Below the pieces are notes generated by a model. It was not told the origin of the DNA. It made no database searches and saw only the letters and a list, made by a program, of their open reading frames with translations. 64,000 nt of DNA, from positions 46,200,714-46,264,713 of the forward strand of contig CM049320.1 of the NCBI GenBank assembly GCA_026874595.1, given 5' to 3'. This DNA is from Sipunculus nudus. Taxonomy: Eukaryota; Annelida; Sipuncula; Golfingiida; Sipunculidae. Below, piece by piece: positions 31,660-45,900 of the stretch. Within the stretch, counting starts at the first letter, position 1, and each line of letters begins with the position of its first letter. A program made the position numbers and the translations under genes.

Positions 31660-32505
31660 GTGGTAAAAATATATCGTAAGATTGTATGATAAGATAACAT
31701 TTATTAGCCTTCAGTTCCAGAAATTATGCACGTTGTATTTCTAAATTTAACGATAGTTAAATAAGACGGACATTTTGAAGAATAGTTAAGGGTTTCCTTA
31801 AATTTAGATATAATAACCACTGATATTCAATTTAAGTTAATGTCATTGTAAAGATAAATAAATATATATAATTTTCATTCAAAATAAAAATTAAGATAAA
31901 TAGATTAAAATTAAACAATGATCATTTGTTGGTAAATTCTTTATTTTGTTTAATATTTCTATATTCAATAACTTAATATAATACATTTTTTTTTCATATT
32001 TCAAACAAAATTCTGCTACTGCAGCATTAATTGTACATGGAATATAATTTTAAGCAACATATTCCATTTATTTTTTTTTCATATTTTATATGTAAACATG
32101 GTTTCTAATCCATGCTTTTTAGTGTATAATTATCAACATAATAGTTCCTCACATTCAGTTAATGGAATATATGGCAAACATGATCAATTTAAATGTCATT
32201 AAAAATAATCAATAATATATATATTAGAAAAAAATATTTATATAATTTATAAAATTAAATTTATCTTATTAATTTATTATTGATATTTTATTTTTTTATA
32301 TATATTATTGATATTATATTATAATTATCATTATTATTACAAACATCGATATATACTTACATAATGATATAAAATTGTTATCATTTTTACCGGTATTTTC
32401 ATAATTATTACAATAATTATTGATAATAACATAATTTTTCATGATATGGTGCCATACATTAGTATATTATTATAATAATTATTATTATTATTAAAATTTT
32501 TATCA

Positions 32506-32544
<39 letters not shown>

Positions 32545-32626
32545 TATTATAAATATTATTGTTATTTTGAAACGTACGTTTCATAAAAATTCATTCATGT
32601 AAGTGTTGTTTCCATAAAGTAACTAT

Positions 32627-32675
<49 letters not shown>

Positions 32676-33060
32676 AATATATATAATCATTCTTTTTTTT
32701 TTTGCACATGATAAAATTAAATTTTTTTATAGTAACTGAATCAGCCGTTTGTGTTATTCCAATAAATCAAAACTACTTTAGACATTTAAATTCTTTTTTA
32801 ATATAATTGAAAATAATTGTTGATATATATCTTCTTAACAGATTATGATTGAAAAAAAAATCCAATTTCAATCAGATGGGATTTCAATTATTGTGAAATA
32901 ATTTGAAATATAATTTATAAAATATTTTATTTATAAAATTTAAACATATAATTAAAGTAATTAATACATTCAACTGCCCCCCTTTACTGGGTAATGTGTC
33001 AGTCTACATGATTTTCTTAAAAAAATCTAGTGCATAATGCATATATTATTACAACAGCGT
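31660..33060. other. Extremely AT-rich stretch with ATT and AT microsatellites
   Basis: There are (ATT)n near 32510-32545, (AT)n near 32627-32669 and many TAATTATTA words. No coding potential; possible matrix-attachment-like composition only. Confidence 0.7.
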
Positions 33061-33084
33061 ATGGTGTAATGGATAATAGTCATT

Positions 33085-33523
33085 AATACTGCAATAACTT
33101 TGCAGCATACTTCGGTAATACCTCAGGAGGTGCAGCAAAACTGCAGTATACCTCAGATATACTGCAGTTCATCTGTTGATACGGTTGAAATCAAAGTGCA
33201 TAATCCAAGTTGACTACAGTAAAGTGTGGTATACTGCAGTAAAATGTAGCATACTGCAGTATGACTGCAGTTTACTCTTTGCACGATGTTAGTTTACTGC
33301 AGACTGTGCAGTAAACTGAGGTATATCGCAGTAAACTGTGGCATACTGCAGTTTACTGTGGTATATTGCAGGATTACTGCAGTCAGCTCTTTGCATAGGC
33401 CTACTGCACGTTTACAACAGTAAACTGTGTTATACTGCAGTAAACTGTGGTATTCTGCAGAATTACTGTAGTAAACTGCAGGAATACTGCGGTATACTGC
33501 AGTATTTTTTTTACCTGGGCGCC
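33085..33523 (-). repeat. CTGCAG array, right arm
   Basis: Words such as TACTGCAGTA, AACTGCAGTATACC and TACTGCAGTTTACTG recur at about 15-30 bp spacing and end in the inverted GGCGCC terminus at 33518-33523. Confidence 0.85.
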
Positions 33524-33576
33524 CACACTAACATGTAGCGCAAACCCCCATCAGCACATATTCTCCACGTGACATT

Positions 33577-33690
33577 AGTCCAGAACTGGACTGTTTGGGG
33601 CCTATTTATAATCTGACGTCTATGTTGCCCTGTGACGGGCAACATAGACGTCAGATTATAAATAGGCCCCAAACAGTCCAATTCTGGACT
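33577..33690. repeat. 114-bp near-perfect palindrome
   Basis: Two 54-bp arms (33577-33630 and 33637-33690) are reverse complements except at one position and are separated by TGTGAC. The arms begin AGTCCAGAA and end ATGTTGCCC. CTCCAC(G/A)TGA lies 4 and 2 bp outside the arms (about 33563 and 33693), a possible 10-bp target duplication with one mismatch. It is either a palindromic MITE or a locus producing a long hairpin RNA. Confidence 0.9.
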
Positions 33691-33763
33691 ACCTCCACAT
33701 GAGATCTGCTGATTTTTCATACAGATACAGATATCAATTCAATTTGGAAGAGATTTGGAAGCC

Positions 33764-35640
<1,877 letters not shown>

Positions 35641-36320
35641 TTTCAGAACGTGTGTGTAGCACTCCGCTTCAAATAATAATTCTTAGGGGGCTTCGTCAGA
35701 ATTAACAGAAGTAATGTTGCAGAGTCTCATTGCGGGAAAGGAGCCAAGCGAACGGTTACTTATTCAAGGTCTGTTCGATTCATAAATACCATAAAGTAAT
35801 TTTTGTTGCCCGACACGGGTACAGGTGAATTCGGCCCATTTCCAACCCGTCCCGTACCAACCCGGACCATTCAAATTACCAACCCGGCCTGTGAAATATA
35901 CCAAACCGACTCGTACCTGGGCCTGGCTAGGTGAATATTACGTGAATTAATATATATTAGCGCAAAAAAAAAATCCAAACATGTTTTGAAATAAAGTAAT
36001 GGAAATGATAATAAATATGTTTTTTTTTTGGTGAATTTTTAAAAACTTTTAATAAAATAATGTTTTTTATTCACAAGCAGGCACGAGAACCAAATTTGCT
36101 TGTTAATATTTGTTAAACCTGTGAGTGTGACATTTATAAATGAGATGACCTTTAAATATAATTATTCATATTTTTTTTTCATCTCAGTTGCTGCAGTTTG
36201 GTGTCACTTGCTGATCTATATATATAAATTTACAATTATATAGTAATATCTTGTATGATTTCTTAATGAATTAATAGCATTACAAACGAATACATTGATT
36301 GTAGAGCAGATGTTGAGACA
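35641..36320 (+). other. Unassigned sequence
   Basis: AT-rich with a short CCCGACCCG-rich part near 35.8-35.9 kb. No gene or terminal repeat recognised. Confidence 0.3.
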
Positions 36321-38180
36321 AACCTGAAAGTTAATATCTGGTATCAAATTTGAAGATTGATATATCAGAGAAGAATAGTTATAATTTTTTAAGTCTATAC
36401 AAACATGATTTTAAATTTTGTATTCATGTAAACCTTGGTTAGTCAAATAGTTGTGCTGAAATGTAATAAAGATGTACTTGTTAAATGTAATTGAACACCA
36501 TGTCTGTTTCAATGGAAATACTAATATTTATAATATATTTAGACTACATGGGTGCATAACAGAATACACACCAAAATAATCACAAGTTCTGCATATAGTG
36601 AATATTATGTAATATTTTATGGAGTATTTTTATTATTAAAATTTATGTTATGGATTTGGTAAATAAAATGAAAGAGAGACCAAGAGGTCTGGAGCTAAAA
36701 ACTTCCTCTTAATCTCCATTAATATACAGCCATTTTAATATTTGGAGAGACAGATCAACAAATATATAGATCAGGCCATTGAAAATACCTCCAAAATGTT
36801 CAAAATGGAGATATAAAGAACATAATAACTCATAATATTCAAGTGTATTAAAGATAACTCTCTTGCCCAGGTAAAAAACAGTATCATCAAATATGCAAAA
36901 GCCAATCTGCAGTTAAGGCTTAATGTTAAGCCTCTCCTGAGGATAATTTTGCCTATGTTATTTAAAAGATCCATAATAGTCCAGCTGTTAAGAGAAGAAT
37001 TGTGCAAAAAGTGAAAGAAGCATGAAACTTGGCACAATAGTTGGCCAGACCATACTCAATATTTTCAGATATAGGGCCAAGCGGAATTCACCCCATGTTG
37101 GTCAAAATCCAAGATGGCAGCCAAGGTGGCTGCAGGATTATAAAATATCAATACATTAGGTTATATTTGTCTTAGAATGCTTTCCATTTATAAGGGTTTA
37201 AAGTCTGTAAAATGAATATGTGAATGAATCCTGGTTTTGTTTATATTTAAATTGTCCTAAATTTGCTTTCATTTACTAAAACATGTACAGCAAACATTAT
37301 AGACAATCGAGTGGTAAAACGCTCGGCTCTCCACCGGCGCCCTGTTTTTAATCAACATAGTTCCTATTAGAGGGTTGTAAAATGGCACATCAAGAGTGGG
37401 TGATTCCTCCTTGTCCTTCGCTTTCCTCCACCCTTGTATATATACCACCAAACGCCACCATCTGAGCCATGGAGAGTGGCTTGTAATAGTAATTATAACT
37501 AACTGCCCATATAAACTATATATTATTATAAAATAAATTAAACAATCCGTATAATATAGAGTTTATCTTGCTTCTAACTTCTATATCAGACTGAATGGGT
37601 GCGAGACAGGATACAGACCTATGTCAGGAGCTGACAGCTGTATAGATTCTACCTTGAGTACCTACTGAAATTTTATGTGCTAAAAGTCCCTTTTTCATCA
37701 GCACACCCAACGGTTAAATTTGATAACCTTTTTTTTTTAATACTGCATCTTTAAATGAAAGTGTCATTTGCTGGGGTAGGTTTTATTATATTAATATTTC
37801 ATATCTTATTTCCTATGTTTGATATCCCACTATTTGCATGCTAACGAATGTTACTGTATTAACTGCTTGCATAGGTGAGAAATGAAAGAAACTTAGGTAT
37901 CCTGTCTCGTATCAAAGTGGGAGCTTGATATATCTGTGAAGAATAGTTAGAAATTTTAAAAATCTACAAACATGATATTAAATTTTACCATAAACTTAAC
38001 AGTCAAATATTTATAAGTACAATTAAGAAATATAAAAAAAGTTCAGCTGAAATTGAATTCACATGTACAAGTTACATGTATTTGAACATCATTTCTGTTT
38101 TAAAGGAAAGACTTTTATTTATAATTTATTTAGACTACATGCATGCATGACAAGATACGCGCTTATGTAGGAGGTCACGC
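36320..38180 (+). repeat. Diverged direct duplication about 1.59 kb apart
   Basis: Segment 36330-36570 (TTGATATATCAGAGAAGAATAG, ACAAACATGAT, ATTTAGACTACATG) recurs in diverged form at about 37905-38170. A third weaker trace is near 37575-37660. Between them are a CAAGATGGCAGCCAAGG segment (about 37110) and a SINE remnant. No coding exon is identified. Confidence 0.55.
37300..37445 (+). mobile_element. tRNA-related SINE remnant
   Basis: CGAGTGGTAAAACGCTCGGCT resembles a tRNA-like A-box region of SINEs. The expected B box is degenerate (CCCTGTTTTTAATC), so this is a decayed copy. Confidence 0.35.
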
Positions 38181-38661
38181 CTGTTTGCTGTATAAATTCT
38201 AAGCTTCTTTTGCCATGAAGTGATGGCTTTCAGACTGTATGTTGGCATGAAAACAGAATCAACACACATTTAGAGGTGCGCAACATGTTGCTATATGGTG
38301 CCTTTGTAATATGGTGATAAATGCATGAAATAATCAATATTCATGTAGATAAACTTTTTCAGATTACTATTTTTGTGATATGGTGATGATGCAGACTTTA
38401 GACTATATGCTTGTTTGAAAGAACCAACACGTGTCAGTAAAATATCACTGCCCTTTGTTGTGATGCTTTCTTTGTGATATAGAACAAGTTCCTTGCCAAC
38501 GAGTTGCCATTAAAATTCACTTTACATAATGTGTTAATTATGTCAACAAAACACTTTCATTTGCTGACATTATGCACATTTGTAGATTCATGTAGTACCT
38601 GCATGTATTGTTAGAAATATTCACTATATGTATGAGTTGGTGCTAGCCAGGTTCAACCTAG

Positions 38662-38901
38662 CTGATCTTTCATGGATGGATGCTCAGAAAATTGAAAAGC
38701 AAGGTGGAAGATTTAGAGAGTCAAATTCACAAAACAAGGTTAAAAAAATATAATGCACCCTCAGGTTCCAGACATGCATTTTATCTTCAACTTGATTACC
38801 TCAAAATTCAGGACAAGGTTTGGTTTGAGTTTTTATCGATTTGTTTGGTGATTGTAACTTTTATGTGCTTTCAGCTTCTGAGATCTGGCACCTCAGTATA
38901 G
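38662..38901 (+). CDS. Possible terminal exon of a tail-anchored coiled-coil protein
   Basis: The frame is open from 38662 (after a TAG) to a TAG at 38899-38901; the first Met is at 38680. From that Met, residues 3-24 are charged and heptad-like (KLKSKVEDLESQ), residues 25-47 are polar, residues 49-67 form a hydrophobic segment (FLSICLVIVTFMCF) and a short RSGTSV tail ends the protein. A coiled coil plus a C-terminal membrane anchor is a known plan for tail-anchored proteins, but I do not recognise the family. An acceptor-like GCTCAG at 38682-38687 may start the exon. A HINE-like copy begins 175 bp downstream. No polyadenylation signal is obvious, so this may be a lone exon or chance. Confidence 0.35.
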   Translation: MIFHGWMLRKLKSKVEDLESQIHKTRLKKYNAPSGSRHAFYLQLDYLKIQDKVWFEFLSICLVIVTFMCFQLLRSGTSV

Positions 38902-39075
38902 TTACACTTTCCCTTTGTCAGTTTTATATCCAATTGCAGAATGCTTGGGAAACTTGTATCTCATACCATCTGCTTTGTTAAGTGAACCTACATTTTTGAG
39001 GATACACTACTTCTGAATATTATTACTGAACAGAACAGTGTATTACAGCATTCTTTGTAATATTGTCAGCAATTT

Positions 39076-39800
39076 GTAGCTCACCTGACTGTAAGTCATC
39101 TGAGCTATAGCGATCACTCTTTGTCCGTCGTCTGTCTGGCAGTCTGGCCATCCGGCCGTCTGTCCGTTAACTAGGCACAAATCTTAACCACTGGACCTTG
39201 AATCTTCTAACTTTACATCCAGAGAGGTCCATGAAAAATCTCCTTGGAAACCTGGAATTAGGTCTCTGTTACCCATATTCTTCAAGCTATGGGGCTCCGA
39301 AGTACCCCCCAGAATAATGAAAAATTTGATACAAAAGCTCAAATATCTTAACAACTAATGCATTGATCACAATGATTCTTTGCATGGATATTGATCATGG
39401 AGTGTTTCACCAGTTCTGCAGACTGGTGGCACCACCTGTATTTTTTTTATTTTTTACGATTTAAAAAAAAATATTTTTAAGACCTCAAAAGATGCCGTAA
39501 TCTGTTAAAAGGGCACAAGTCGTAACCGCTGGACCTGGAATTTTCTCACTTTACATCTAGAGAGGTCCATGAAAAGTCTCCTTGGAAACCTGGAAAAGGT
39601 CTCTATTACCCATATTCTTCAAGCTATGGGGCTCCGAAGTACCCCTCAGAATAATTAAGAATTTGATACAAAAGCTCAAGTATCTGAACAACTAATGCAT
39701 TGATCACCATGATTCTTTGCATGGATATTAATCATGGAGTATTTTATCAGTTTCTGCAGACTGGTGGCACCACCTGTATTTTTTTTCAATTTTTTAACAT
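39076..39800 (+). mobile_element. HINE-like element with two type-1 core units, interrupted by the next copy
   Basis: A 5' hairpin (AGCTCACCTGACTGTAAGTCATCTGAGCT-type), a CTGTCTGG/CCGTC tract and core units starting near 39170 and 39510. Each unit contains GGTGGCACCACCTGTATT. The second unit runs directly into the hairpin of the next copy, so the two are tandem or nested. Confidence 0.75.
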
Positions 39801-41486
39801 TTTTTTAGCTCAGCTGACTATAAGTCATCTGAGCTATAGTTATGGTCCATTGTCTGTCGTCCGTCTGTCCGTAGATGTGGCACATTTTGAAATCGTAAGA
39901 CTTAGGAATCCAAAATTTGGCATAATGTTAGATGTCCCCAAGATCTCCTACCAAGCCAAAAATTGGGTCAATAGGACTTCGTTCCTTTGAGGAATTAAGG
40001 AAAAACCTCAATTTTTTATTAAAAACCTATTTTCACACTTCAGGACTGCCTTATATCAAAACCACTCATCTGTTTTTCTTCATATTTACCAAAAATAATC
40101 CTCTATATAGTTCCTATGTACATGCCAGAAATTAGGTCTGTATTATATAATTTAAAAAAGTTATGGGCCCAAACATAATGCATTTTGTAAATAATCAGGA
40201 AAGAAATTTGATCACTTAACACAAAACTTGTTAAAGCTAAGCACTTTTTTCCAGTAATATAACTTTTATTAATCAAAATTAAATTGTATACACAAAATTA
40301 GAACAAAATCTTTTAAATTTTTTAAAATATTAGCAAAAATAAAAAATTGGTACCTTAAATTTTGCCCATATTTGACCATGGCATGTTTTTTTCCTGTAAA
40401 TTCTGTGGATTTAATTTTCAAGGCATGTTTTTATTAGCATTTCAACTGTTAACATAAAAAATTTGAAACCAGTTGATCAAAAACTGTAGATTTTATTCAG
40501 GTTTTCAAGCACCATGTCACATATTGTTTACATCAAGCTAGTGTTTTGCAGTTTGCTAGAGCTCAGCTCCCCAGCTTCAGCTCTAAGTTCCTTAGATTTG
40601 GCATACAGTTAGATGTCTCCAAAATTCCCTACCATGCCAAGAATTTGGTCACTTGGACTTATTTCCTTTGAGATATTAATGAAAAACTTCATTTTTCCAT
40701 TAAAAACCAATTGTTATACTTCAGGACTGCCTAATATCAAAACCACTCATCTGACTTTGATCATATATAAAATACATATTTTTCTATACATTTGCTATGC
40801 ACATGCCATAAATGATGTCAGTATTGCGTAATTGTTTTAAGTTATGGGCCCAAACATAATGGACTTTGTAAAACATCAGGAAAAATATTTACTCACGTTA
40901 CATGAAAATTATTGAAGCTAGAGAATTTTTTTCAAGTATATAAATTTATTTAATTAAGATTCAATTGTATACCCAAAATTAGATTGTATTTTGTAAATTT
41001 TATAAATTATTAGCATAAACATAAAATCAGTGCCTTTAATTTTACACAACTTTGACCAAGGCATGTTTTTTCCTGTGAGTACTGTTAATTTAATTTTCAC
41101 AACATGTATACATAAGTATTTAATTTGTTTAAATCTGACATTTGAAAATAAAAGGTTGAAATTTAGGCTAGTTATTGAATTTTATCTTGAGGCTCTATTG
41201 TAGTCACTTGCTTTGTTCCAGATGCAGGTAGGCCACTCCAGGTCACTGGAAGTCAGCTATGCCAGGGTTCCTGATTTGTTACAGGTCAAGCAAACGTATT
41301 GCAAATCTCATTATATTATCATATAACATAATTGCCTATGAAAATAATATTAATATAGATTTTACATAAAATAAGCCCATTTCCTGGAGGAAAAACATTT
41401 TTTCTATCTATTTTTCCCTGAAACATGAGGTTGTGTGATTTGTTCAAAAACTATTGGCATATCTATGAGCACTGTCAACTCGGCAG

Positions 41487-41494
41487 TGACGTCA
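41487..41494. promoter_or_regulatory. CRE palindrome TGACGTCA in array block 1
   Basis: TGACGTCA is exact in block 1 (41487-41494) and block 3 (44856-44863). In block 2 the site reads TGATGTCA. It lies about 200 bp from the start of each 460-bp block and could drive transcription into the spacer on the minus strand. Confidence 0.4.
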
Positions 41495-42301
41495 CACACT
41501 GGGAAATCCCCTGTGACTAAAAATTCTAGATGTCAGTAAAAGCACAGTATTTCTGCCTCTGTCAGTCCCAAATTTTCAGCAGAGAATAATAACAACATGC
41601 ATTACTAGGTCTGAGTTGTTGATAAAATTCAGTCCATGATGTCACATGTGTACCAACCAATTAATTCAGGACAAAGTCTGGGATCTGGATGAAATCCTCC
41701 CATCACATAACAAACGCACATGGAATAGGTTTACTTAACCTTCACTTACACCCAACATTTTTTACCCCATTTCTTGTAAAAACATTCTGTTATGACACTA
41801 AATGACTATTAGAATCTGAAATTTTAACACTCTATCTCTAAAATTAAATAAATTAGAGCCCTGTAACTAACTCATTATCATTTGTGATTTAACTAACAGT
41901 GGCCACTGTGAAAATGACTATACCAGTGTTCTGTTACCCCAAAAACTATCATCCTTCCCTCCATGTGAGGTGTTCTTATGTATTCCTTACTGATACCTGA
42001 TATACCTGATATGTCATTTATAACCAAACTGTGTGGGAGATATACCTTTGGTGCTCCAAATATTTCAAATTTGATAAAACGGGCATGATTTTCCAAGTAT
42101 TTGTGTTATCTGGCCCTATCTAGCCTAAACAAACTTATATTCTACTTTAAGAGGGCTGAGGTGCTCTAGACATGTTATGTCACAGTTACTTGATAGTTGG
42201 GAACAGAAGAGGCCACAGCCTGCCATATGTATAATGACCTGATGCCTTGCCCACAATTATGCTGACTGGTGTCTGACAGTCAAAGGATTCTCACTCAGTT
42301 G

Positions 42302-42934
42302 TTATGGACCTTCACTCAGTGTGTGGTGACTGGAATTTTTAACCTGAAAATACATCAAGATACATACTCCAAATAAATAATAAACAAACAATATGGCAGT
42401 TGTGTTGTTATCCACAAAATGAAAATAAAGATATATGCATGTATATAAATAAAATATCCAAACTTTGGATATTAAGTTGACATTATGTATAGTATTTTTA
42501 TTAAATTATTACATATAATGTATATTTTATGTACTGGAAACAAATTTTACATAAACAACAAAAATATTTGTGATATATGTCAACAAATTCCATGTATGAA
42601 AGCGAACAGTTGGATCAGAAACAGGGAAATTGCTGCCACCCCCCCCCCCCCCCACCCCTAACTGCCACCGAGTACTCTGGAACACTAAGAATAAATGTCA
42701 GCGTACACTGAAATACTCTTCTCTGGTCCAAATTAGCTTTGCAGTTGAAATTCTGTTTAATCAAAGGGCACATATACCATGACATTTCAAATTTCTCACC
42801 TGCCACAATTGGGCTTCCCTCCACCAAGCTGTTTCTGGGTCTAACCTGCTAAAATAAAGAAAACAGCACCTTATTTTACTTGTCATACCATTACTTGTAA
42901 AACATGTGTGGTTCCATATTGTTTACTTCGCCAT
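42302..42934 (-). CDS. Candidate three-exon mini-gene in tandem unit 1
   Basis: On the minus strand ACAAGATGG gives a strong start context (ATG at 42934-42932). After eight coding bases there is a GTAAAC donor. Exon 2 (42848-42800) follows a TTTATTTTAG acceptor and ends at CAG/GTGAGA, a near-ideal donor. Exon 3 (42343-42302) follows TATTTTCAG and stops at TAA. The three exons join in phase to a 32-residue product beginning MANRLDPETAWW, with no known domain. The identical arrangement exists in unit 2 (44615 to 43988). Good splice signals in phase are suggestive, but the exons are short and chance is a real alternative. Confidence 0.25.
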
Positions 42935-45900
42935 CTTGTCTCCAGGTCCGCACTGAATGAACTACTTCAGGTCAAGCAAACGTATTGCAAATCTCATTAT
43001 ATTATCATATAACATAATTGCCTATGAAAATAATATTAATATAGATTTTACATAAAATAAGCCCAATTCCTGGAGGAAAAACATTTTTTCTATCTATTTT
43101 TCCACTAAAAACATGAGGTTGTGTGATTTGTTCAAAAACTATTGGCATATCTATGAGAACTGTCAACTCGGCAGTGATGTCACACACTGGGAAATCCCCT
43201 GTGACTAAAAATTCTAGATCTCAGTAAAAGCACAGTATTTCTGCCTCTGTCAGTCCCAAATTTTCAGCAGAGAATAAAAACAACATGCATTACTAGGTCT
43301 GAGTTGTTGATAATATTCAGTCCATGATGTCACATGTGTACCAACCAATTAATTCAGGACAAAGTCTGGGATCTGGATGAAATCCTCCCATCACACAACA
43401 AACGCACATGGAATAGGTTTACTTAACCTTCACTTACACCCGACATTTTTTACCCCATTTCTTGTAAAAACATTGTTATGACACTAAATGACTATTAGAA
43501 TCTGAAATTTTAACACTCTATCTCTAAAATTAAATAAATTAGAGCCCTGTAACTAACTCATTATCATTTGTGATTTAACTAACAGTGGCCACTGTGAAAA
43601 TGACTATACCAGTGTTCTGTTACCCCAAAAACTATCATCCTTCCCTCCATGTGAGGTGTTCTTATGTATTCCTTACTGATACCTGATATACCTGATATGT
43701 CATTCATAACCAAACTGTGTGGGAGATATACCTTTGGTGCTCCAAATATTTCAAATTTGATAAAACGTGCATGATTTTCCAAGTATTTGTGTTATCTGGC
43801 CCTATCTAGCCTAAACAAATTTATATTCTACTTTAAGAGGGCTGAGGTGCTCTAGACATGTTATGTCACAGTAACCTGATAGCTGGGAACAGAAGAGGCC
43901 ACAGCCTGCCATATGTATAATGACCTGATGCCTTGCCCACAATTATGCTGACTGGTGTCTGACAGTCAAAGGATTCTCACTCAGTTGTTATGGACCTTCA
44001 CTCAGTGTGTGGTGACTGGAATTTTTAACCTGAAAATACATCAAGATACATACTCCAAATAAATAATAAACAAACAATATGGCAGTTGTGTTGTTATCCA
44101 CAAAATGAAAATAAAGATATATGCATGTATATAAATAAAATATCCAAACTTTGGATATTAAGTTGACATTAAGTATAGTATATTTATTAAATTATTACAT
44201 ATAATGTATATTTTATGTGCTGGAAACAAATTTTACATAAACAACATAAATATTTGTGATATATGTCAACAAATTCCATGTATGATAGCGAACAAGTGGA
44301 TCAGAAACAGGGAAATTGCTGCCACCCCCCCCCCCAACCCCCAACTGCCACCGAGTATTCTGGAACACTAAGAATAAATGTCAGCATACACTGAAATACT
44401 CTTCTCTGGTCCAAATTAGCTTTGCAGTTGAAATTCTGTTTAATCAAAGGGCACATATACCATGACATTTCAAATTTCTCACCTGCCACAATTGGGCTTC
44501 CCTCCACCAAGCTGTTTCTGGGTCTAACCTGCTAAAATAAAGAAAACCACCTTATTTTACTTGTCATACCATTACTTGTAAAACACGTGTGGTTCCATAT
44601 TGTTTACTTCGCCATCTTGTCTCCAGGTCCGCACTGAATGAACTACTTCAGGTCAAGCAAACGTATTGCAAATCTCATTATATTATCATATAACATAATT
44701 GCCTATGAAAATAATATTAATATAGATTTTACATAAAATAAGCCCAATTCCTGGAGGAAAAACATTTTTTCTATTTATTTTTCCACTAAAAACATGAGGT
44801 TGTGTGATTTGTTCAAAAACTATTGGCATATCTATGAGCACTGTCAACTCGGCAGTGACGTCACACACTGGGAAATCCCCTGTGACTAAAAATTCTAGAT
44901 CTCAGTAAAAGCACAGTATTTCTGCCTCTGTCAGTCCCAAATTTTCAGCAGAGAATAAAAACAACATGCATTACTAGGTCTGAGTTGTTGATAAAATTCA
45001 GTCCATGATGTCATGTGTACCAGCCAATTAATTCAGGACAAAGTCTGGGATCTGGATGAAATCCTCCCATCACACAACAAACGCACATGGAATAGGTTTA
45101 CTTAACCTACAGTCACTGGGGGAGATCCCCTGCTGTGACAGGTGTACAATTGTTCTCATATCACACCCCCTCCCCCCCCTAAATATATAAATATACATTT
45201 GTATGCATGATGTGGTGTTATATGACAAGATTGAGATTTATGATGATGCAATTTAGAATTACGAATCAACGTTTGTATTCAGAAATATATGTTATATTGG
45301 AAATGTATACAAATTAAACTTAAAATAAAAAAATGAGGATCTAATACAAACATGTGTTTATTATTTTCGAGCCTCAGCAGAATTGGAGATCAGGCCTTGT
45401 TTGCCCTGTATATGCAAAAGTGTTGTTAATCCCAACATCCCCCCCCCCCCCCCCCCCCCCGGCTGTCATTGATCCTTTGCACCTCACCGTCACCTTTGCA
45501 CTGGGACATTAGTTATTATTGCAAATGTGTACAATTTTTTTAATTTGAAAAATAATTGGATTAGAATAAAACAAGATCTAATTGAAACATTCTTGCCTCA
45601 GGAGAATTGAACATAAAGTGATCAACTCTGTCTGTCCATCATCTCTCAATTATCATTAAATATATATATTAATTATGAAATTTTTCCTTTAAGCAAAGTT
45701 GAAATAACTTTCATATGCTGTATGTGTATGGATTTAAGCTATTAAAGTCTGAAATTTGAAAGCAAATTATGTATTTAGATGTGTAATATTGCAGATGGAA
45801 AACTTTAAAATATTAAAATATATTATCAGCTTTGTTTGTCTAACAGTCTGTCTGTCCTTTTTTAAATATTATGTAGTTGTGAATGAACTATTTAATCCTG

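Larger units (their letters stand above)
27466..33523. mobile_element. Foldback-type element with CTGCAG-motif inverted arms (about 6.06 kb)
   Basis: The outer ends are inverted copies: GGCGCCCAGGTGAAAAAATA at left, and the reverse complement of ATTTTTTTTACCTGGGCGCC at right. Inside each end lies an array of ACTGCAGTA/TACTGCAG words, about 770 bp at left (to about 28237) and about 440 bp at right (from about 33085). The left arm also has three copies of TTTTTGCGGGAGCAG and one inverted variant. The interior (28.3-33.1 kb) contains a HINE-like copy, SINE remnants, an exon-like segment and very AT-rich DNA. If this is a single unit it is a large foldback element; two independent inverted insertions would look alike. 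No clear target duplication (only CA at both edges). Confidence 0.55.
41283..45108. mobile_element. Inserted tandem array of about 1.69-kb units (two units plus a terminal block)
   Basis: AGGTCAAGCAAACGTATTGC occurs at 41283, 42969 and 44650, so the units are 1686 and 1681 bp and a third copy is only 459 bp. The array ends GGAATAGGTTTACTTAACCT, an inverted repeat of the start (16 of 20 positions). The insertion splits GTTAC/AGTCACTG; the uninterrupted sequence is present at 52989-52996. A 2-3 bp duplication (AC or TAC) is possible. The form block-spacer-block-spacer-block recalls LTR-internal-LTR arrays, but there are no TG...CA ends and no polymerase. Units 1 and 2 are very similar, so duplication was recent. 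Confidence 0.8.

Noticed and set aside
41893-44868. Duplicated ORFs (67, 70 and 60 codons) in the 1.69-kb units as genes
   Set aside because: Conservation is explained by recent duplication of the whole unit; no domain or independent support.
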